Shown piece by piece: positions 12,691-14,883 of a stretch of DNA of 14,883 bases. The notes below the pieces were generated by a model. That model did not search any database and had not been told where the DNA came from. It was given only the letters and a program-made list of their open reading frames with translations. A program made the position numbers and the translations under genes. Origin of the DNA: Dongia_A sp035274225 (GTDB lineage Bacteria; Pseudomonadota; Alphaproteobacteria; Dongiales; Dongiaceae); contig DATEOK010000476.1 of NCBI GenBank assembly GCA_035274225.1, positions 1 to 14,883 of the forward strand. Direction: 5' to 3'. Within the stretch, counting starts at the first letter, position 1, and each line of letters begins with the position of its first letter.

Positions 12691-14760
12691 CTAGCCGCGC
12701 CGCCGCCTGCGCCGTCCGCCGTCATCGCCGCTGGGTGCCGCTTCCTTCGGCGCCGGCAGCGCGACTGCCTTGGCGAGGTGCGGATAGTGGGCGGTCTTGT
12801 GCGGGATCGCCATCGCTTCCACGAAATGCGCCTGGAACTTGGGCTCCACCGCGGTCTCGACCTTTTCCACCTGCTTCACCACGCGGGTGATCTCGTCGCG
12901 CGCGGCGGCGTTCAAGAGCGCGATGCGCGCGCCGGTGCCGGCGGCGTTGCCGGCGGAGGTCACCTTGGCGAGGTCGCAGTCGGGGATCATGCCCAGCACC
13001 ATCGCGTATTTCACGTCGATGTGGCTGCCGAACGCGCCGGCGAGCGTGATGCGGTCGACCTTGTCGATGTTGAGATGATCCATCAGCAGCCGCGCGCCGG
13101 CATAGAGCGCGGCCTTGGCCAGCTGGATGGCCCGCACGTCGTTCTGCATGATGCGCAGCTGCGGCGTGCCGTCGTGCAGCAGGTAGGAGAAGGTGCGGCC
13201 CTCCGGCTGCACGCGCGGCGACTTCGCCGCCATCGCGCCGTCGATCACGCCGTCCTGGGTCAGGATGCCGGAGAGATACATCTCCGCGATGCATTCGATG
13301 ATCCCCGAGCCGCACACGCCGGTGACGCCGGTCGCCTCGGTCTGCCTGGCGAAGTCGGGATGGTCGGACCACAAATCGCAGCCGATGACCTTGAAGCGCG
13401 GCTCCAGCGTGTCGCGGTTGATGCGGATGCGCTCGATCGCGCCCGGCGCCGCGCGCTGGCCGCATGAGATCTGCGCCCCCTCGAACGCCGGACCGGTCGG
13501 CGAGGAGGCCGCCAGCAGCTTCTTCTTGTTGCCGAGCACGATCTCCGCATTGGTGCCGACATCGACGATCAGCGTCATGTCGTCGGCCTCGTGCGGCGCT
13601 TCGGAGAGGATGACGCCGGCGGTGTCGGCGCCGACATGGCCCGCGATGCAGGGCAGCACATAGATGCGCGCGTTGGGATGGATCTTGAGGTCAATCTCCG
13701 AGGCCCAGAACATGGTCGGCCCGTCGGTCGCCAGCGCGAACGGCGCGCCGCCCAACTCGATCGGGTTAATGCCCAGCAGCAGGTGATGCATGATGGGATT
13801 GCCGACGAAGGTGACCTCCAGGATGTCCTGCACGTCGCAGCTGGCTTCCTTGGCGACCGCCTCGGCCAGGTCGTTGATCGCGTCGCGCACGGCCTTGGTC
13901 ATCTCGACCTCGCCGCCCGGGTTCATCATGACATAGGAGACGCGGCTCATCAGATCCTCGCCGAAGCGGATCTGCGGGTTCATGAAGCCCGAGGAGGCGA
14001 CAACCTCGCCGGAGGACAGTTCGCACAAATGGCCAGCGATGGTGGTGGAGCCGATATCGACCGCGAGGCCGAACACCTGGTCCTTGAAGCCCGGCCAGAC
14101 GCCGGTGATCTGCTTGCCGAGATGCACGGCGACCGTCACGGTCCACTTGCCCTTGCGCAACGCCGCTTGCAGGCCCTGGATCACGCGCAGGTCGGTCGAC
14201 AGGTTGGTGAGGCCCCATTGCTGCTGCAGCGCCTTCTCCAGCCGCTGCAGGTCGCCGGTCGGGTCGTGCATGTCGGGCTCGGCGACCTCGACATAGTGCA
14301 GCTTGACGATCGGGTCGATCTCGATCGCGCGCATCTCGGCGCGCTTGCGCACCACCTGCTTATGGACCTGGCTGTCTTCCGGCACGTCGATGACGAGGTC
14401 GCCCTGCAGCACGGCCTGGCAGGAGAGGCGCCGGCCCGGCTTCATGCCGCGCTTGTCGGCGTAGCGCTGCTCCACGGCGGAGAAGTCGGAGAGGTGGTCG
14501 CCCTTGGAGGTGACACCGAGCTTGGCGAACTCGCCTTCGCTGACCACCACCTGGCAGCGGCCGCAGATCGCGCGCCCGCCGCACACCGAGTCGATATCGA
14601 CGCCGAGTTGCCGCGCCGCCTGCAACACAGGCGTGCCCACCGGGAAACGCCCACGCCGGCCGGACGGCATGAACACGATCAGCGGATCGCCGTTGCCGTT
14701 GCCATTGCCGGTATGGTTGTTGCCGGTCTTCACGCTGATCTCGGCGCCTTCCGCAGCCAT
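12691..14760 (-). CDS. RACo-type ATP-dependent reductive activator of corrinoid proteins (2Fe-2S + ASKHA/DUF4445)
   Basis: The protein has 689 residues. A Gly/Asn-rich leader ('TGNGNGNGD', residues 17-25) precedes a plant-type ferredoxin domain with Cys60-x5-Cys66-x2-Cys69 and Cys114 as 2Fe-2S ligands. A linker region follows, then an ASKHA ATPase: phosphate-1 motif 'FGLAVDIGSTTIAGHL', 'FMNPQIRFGEDLMSRVSY', phosphate-2 'LIVDVGTNAEIVLG', 'GVCGSGIIECIAEM', and adenosine motif 'ITLAGAFGSHID'. RACo/RamA proteins use ATP to drive low-potential one-electron reduction of inactive cob(II)alamin in corrinoid methyl-transfer proteins. The C-terminus has six consecutive Arg after 'GDDGG'. ATG 14760 with AGGG upstream is preferred; GTG 14766 is an alternative. 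No corrinoid or methyltransferase gene is inside the window, so partners presumably lie upstream, past the right edge. Confidence 0.9.
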   Translation of the reverse strand: MAAEGAEISVKTGNNHTGNGNGNGDPLIVFMPSGRRGRFPVGTPVLQAARQLGVDIDSVCGGRAICGRCQVVVSEGEFAKLGVTSKGDHLSDFSAVEQRYADKRGMKPGRRLSCQAVLQGDLVIDVPEDSQVHKQVVRKRAEMRAIEIDPIVKLHYVEVAEPDMHDPTGDLQRLEKALQQQWGLTNLSTDLRVIQGLQAALRKGKWTVTVAVHLGKQITGVWPGFKDQVFGLAVDIGSTTIAGHLCELSSGEVVASSGFMNPQIRFGEDLMSRVSYVMMNPGGEVEMTKAVRDAINDLAEAVAKEASCDVQDILEVTFVGNPIMHHLLLGINPIELGGAPFALATDGPTMFWASEIDLKIHPNARIYVLPCIAGHVGADTAGVILSEAPHEADDMTLIVDVGTNAEIVLGNKKKLLAASSPTGPAFEGAQISCGQRAAPGAIERIRINRDTLEPRFKVIGCDLWSDHPDFARQTEATGVTGVCGSGIIECIAEMYLSGILTQDGVIDGAMAAKSPRVQPEGRTFSYLLHDGTPQLRIMQNDVRAIQLAKAALYAGARLLMDHLNIDKVDRITLAGAFGSHIDVKYAMVLGMIPDCDLAKVTSAGNAAGTGARIALLNAAARDEITRVVKQVEKVETAVEPKFQAHFVEAMAIPHKTAHYPHLAKAVALPAPKEAAPSGDDGGRRRRRRG

Positions 14761-14784
14761 AATCACAAACCCTGAATGTAGTTC

Positions 14785-14816
14785 CGCCCCCGCCCCGGTG
14801 ACCCGAAGCGGGGGCG
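14785..14816. repeat. 9-bp inverted repeat (hairpin) upstream of the RACo-type gene
   Basis: CGCCCCCGC (14785-14793) and GCGGGGGCG (14808-14816) are perfect complements separated by 14 bases, in which CGG and CCG (14796-14798 and 14803-14805) could add three pairs. On the minus strand it lies 24 bases before the RACo-type ATG. It could be a transcript-end hairpin of the upstream gene, a 5'-UTR structure or a copy of a dispersed intergenic repeat. There is no T-run on either side, so a standard intrinsic terminator is not supported. Confidence 0.6.
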
Positions 14817-14883
14817 AATGTGCTTACGCCATTTCGCCTGTCCTGGCCAACCGGCGTTTATCCATTAACGACCTGGGCCGTCG
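14817..14883 (-). other. Right-edge segment, possible 3' end of an upstream minus-strand gene
   Basis: On the minus strand all three frames entering from the edge reach a stop quickly: one at 14858-14860 (reading ...TAQVVNG), one at 14864-14866 and one near 14824-14826. An upstream gene could therefore end here, but the stretch is too short to identify it or to choose the frame. Confidence 0.2.

Noticed and set aside
12651..12725. N-terminal extension of the GNAT protein from ATG 12725
   Set aside because: It would add a Gly/Ala-rich stretch unlike GNAT N-termini and overlap the upstream gene by 35 bases.
14689..14718. GCCGTT/GCCATT hexamer repeats near the RACo-type start as a candidate tandem repeat element
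   Set aside because: They only encode the short Gly-Asn linker of the protein and are too few to count as a repeat array.
13591..14775. A 394-codon plus-strand open frame opposite the RACo-type gene
   Set aside because: His/Asp/Leu/Arg-rich composition of an antisense shadow; the minus strand carries the clear ferredoxin and ASKHA motifs.

Overview
The window is high-GC (roughly two-thirds G+C by eye), gene-dense DNA from a Gram-negative bacterium. Family content points to the Alphaproteobacteria: a heme-uptake hmu operon with an IsdG/HmuQ-type oxygenase, an acidic-N-terminus GreB, and a RACo-type corrinoid activator. I cannot resolve genus; Rhizobiales or Rhodospirillales would both fit.

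Positions 1-9538 form one iron island on the + strand, made of two units. The first (1-3317) is a heme-acquisition operon: the tail of a TonB-dependent outer-membrane receptor, then hmuT (periplasmic heme binder), hmuU (permease), hmuV (ATPase) and a small cytoplasmic heme-degrading monooxygenase with the IsdG catalytic residues. Together they move heme from the cell surface to the cytoplasm and open it to release iron. The second unit (3425-9538) sits behind a very good Fur box (3376-3395) that overlaps a plausible sigma-70-type promoter. It has five genes, all for exported proteins: an imelysin with an intact GxHxxE motif, a Tat-exported multicopper oxidase, a di-heme DUF1111 c-type cytochrome, a second imelysin-like protein whose motif His is replaced by Pro, and a Tat-exported DUF1513 protein. 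Most junctions are overlaps or gaps of a few bases. An imelysin/DUF1111/imelysin/DUF1513 set is a recurrent, iron-linked but functionally unresolved cluster; the multicopper oxidase inside it and the absence of any membrane permease make this copy the most interesting part of the window.

Positions 9535-14883 are unrelated housekeeping and accessory genes. A DMT/EamA transporter (-) converges on the iron operon. It is divergent from pfkB (+), which converges on a minus-strand run of RACo-type activator, GNAT acetyltransferase and greB. The two convergent gene pairs each share their stop codons through a single CTAG. The RACo-type gene suggests that a corrinoid methyltransferase system lies just past the right edge. 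A strong 9-bp-stem hairpin lies in its 5' region. I saw no rRNA, tRNA, CRISPR array, insertion sequence or prophage gene, and there is no gene-free stretch over 300 bases.
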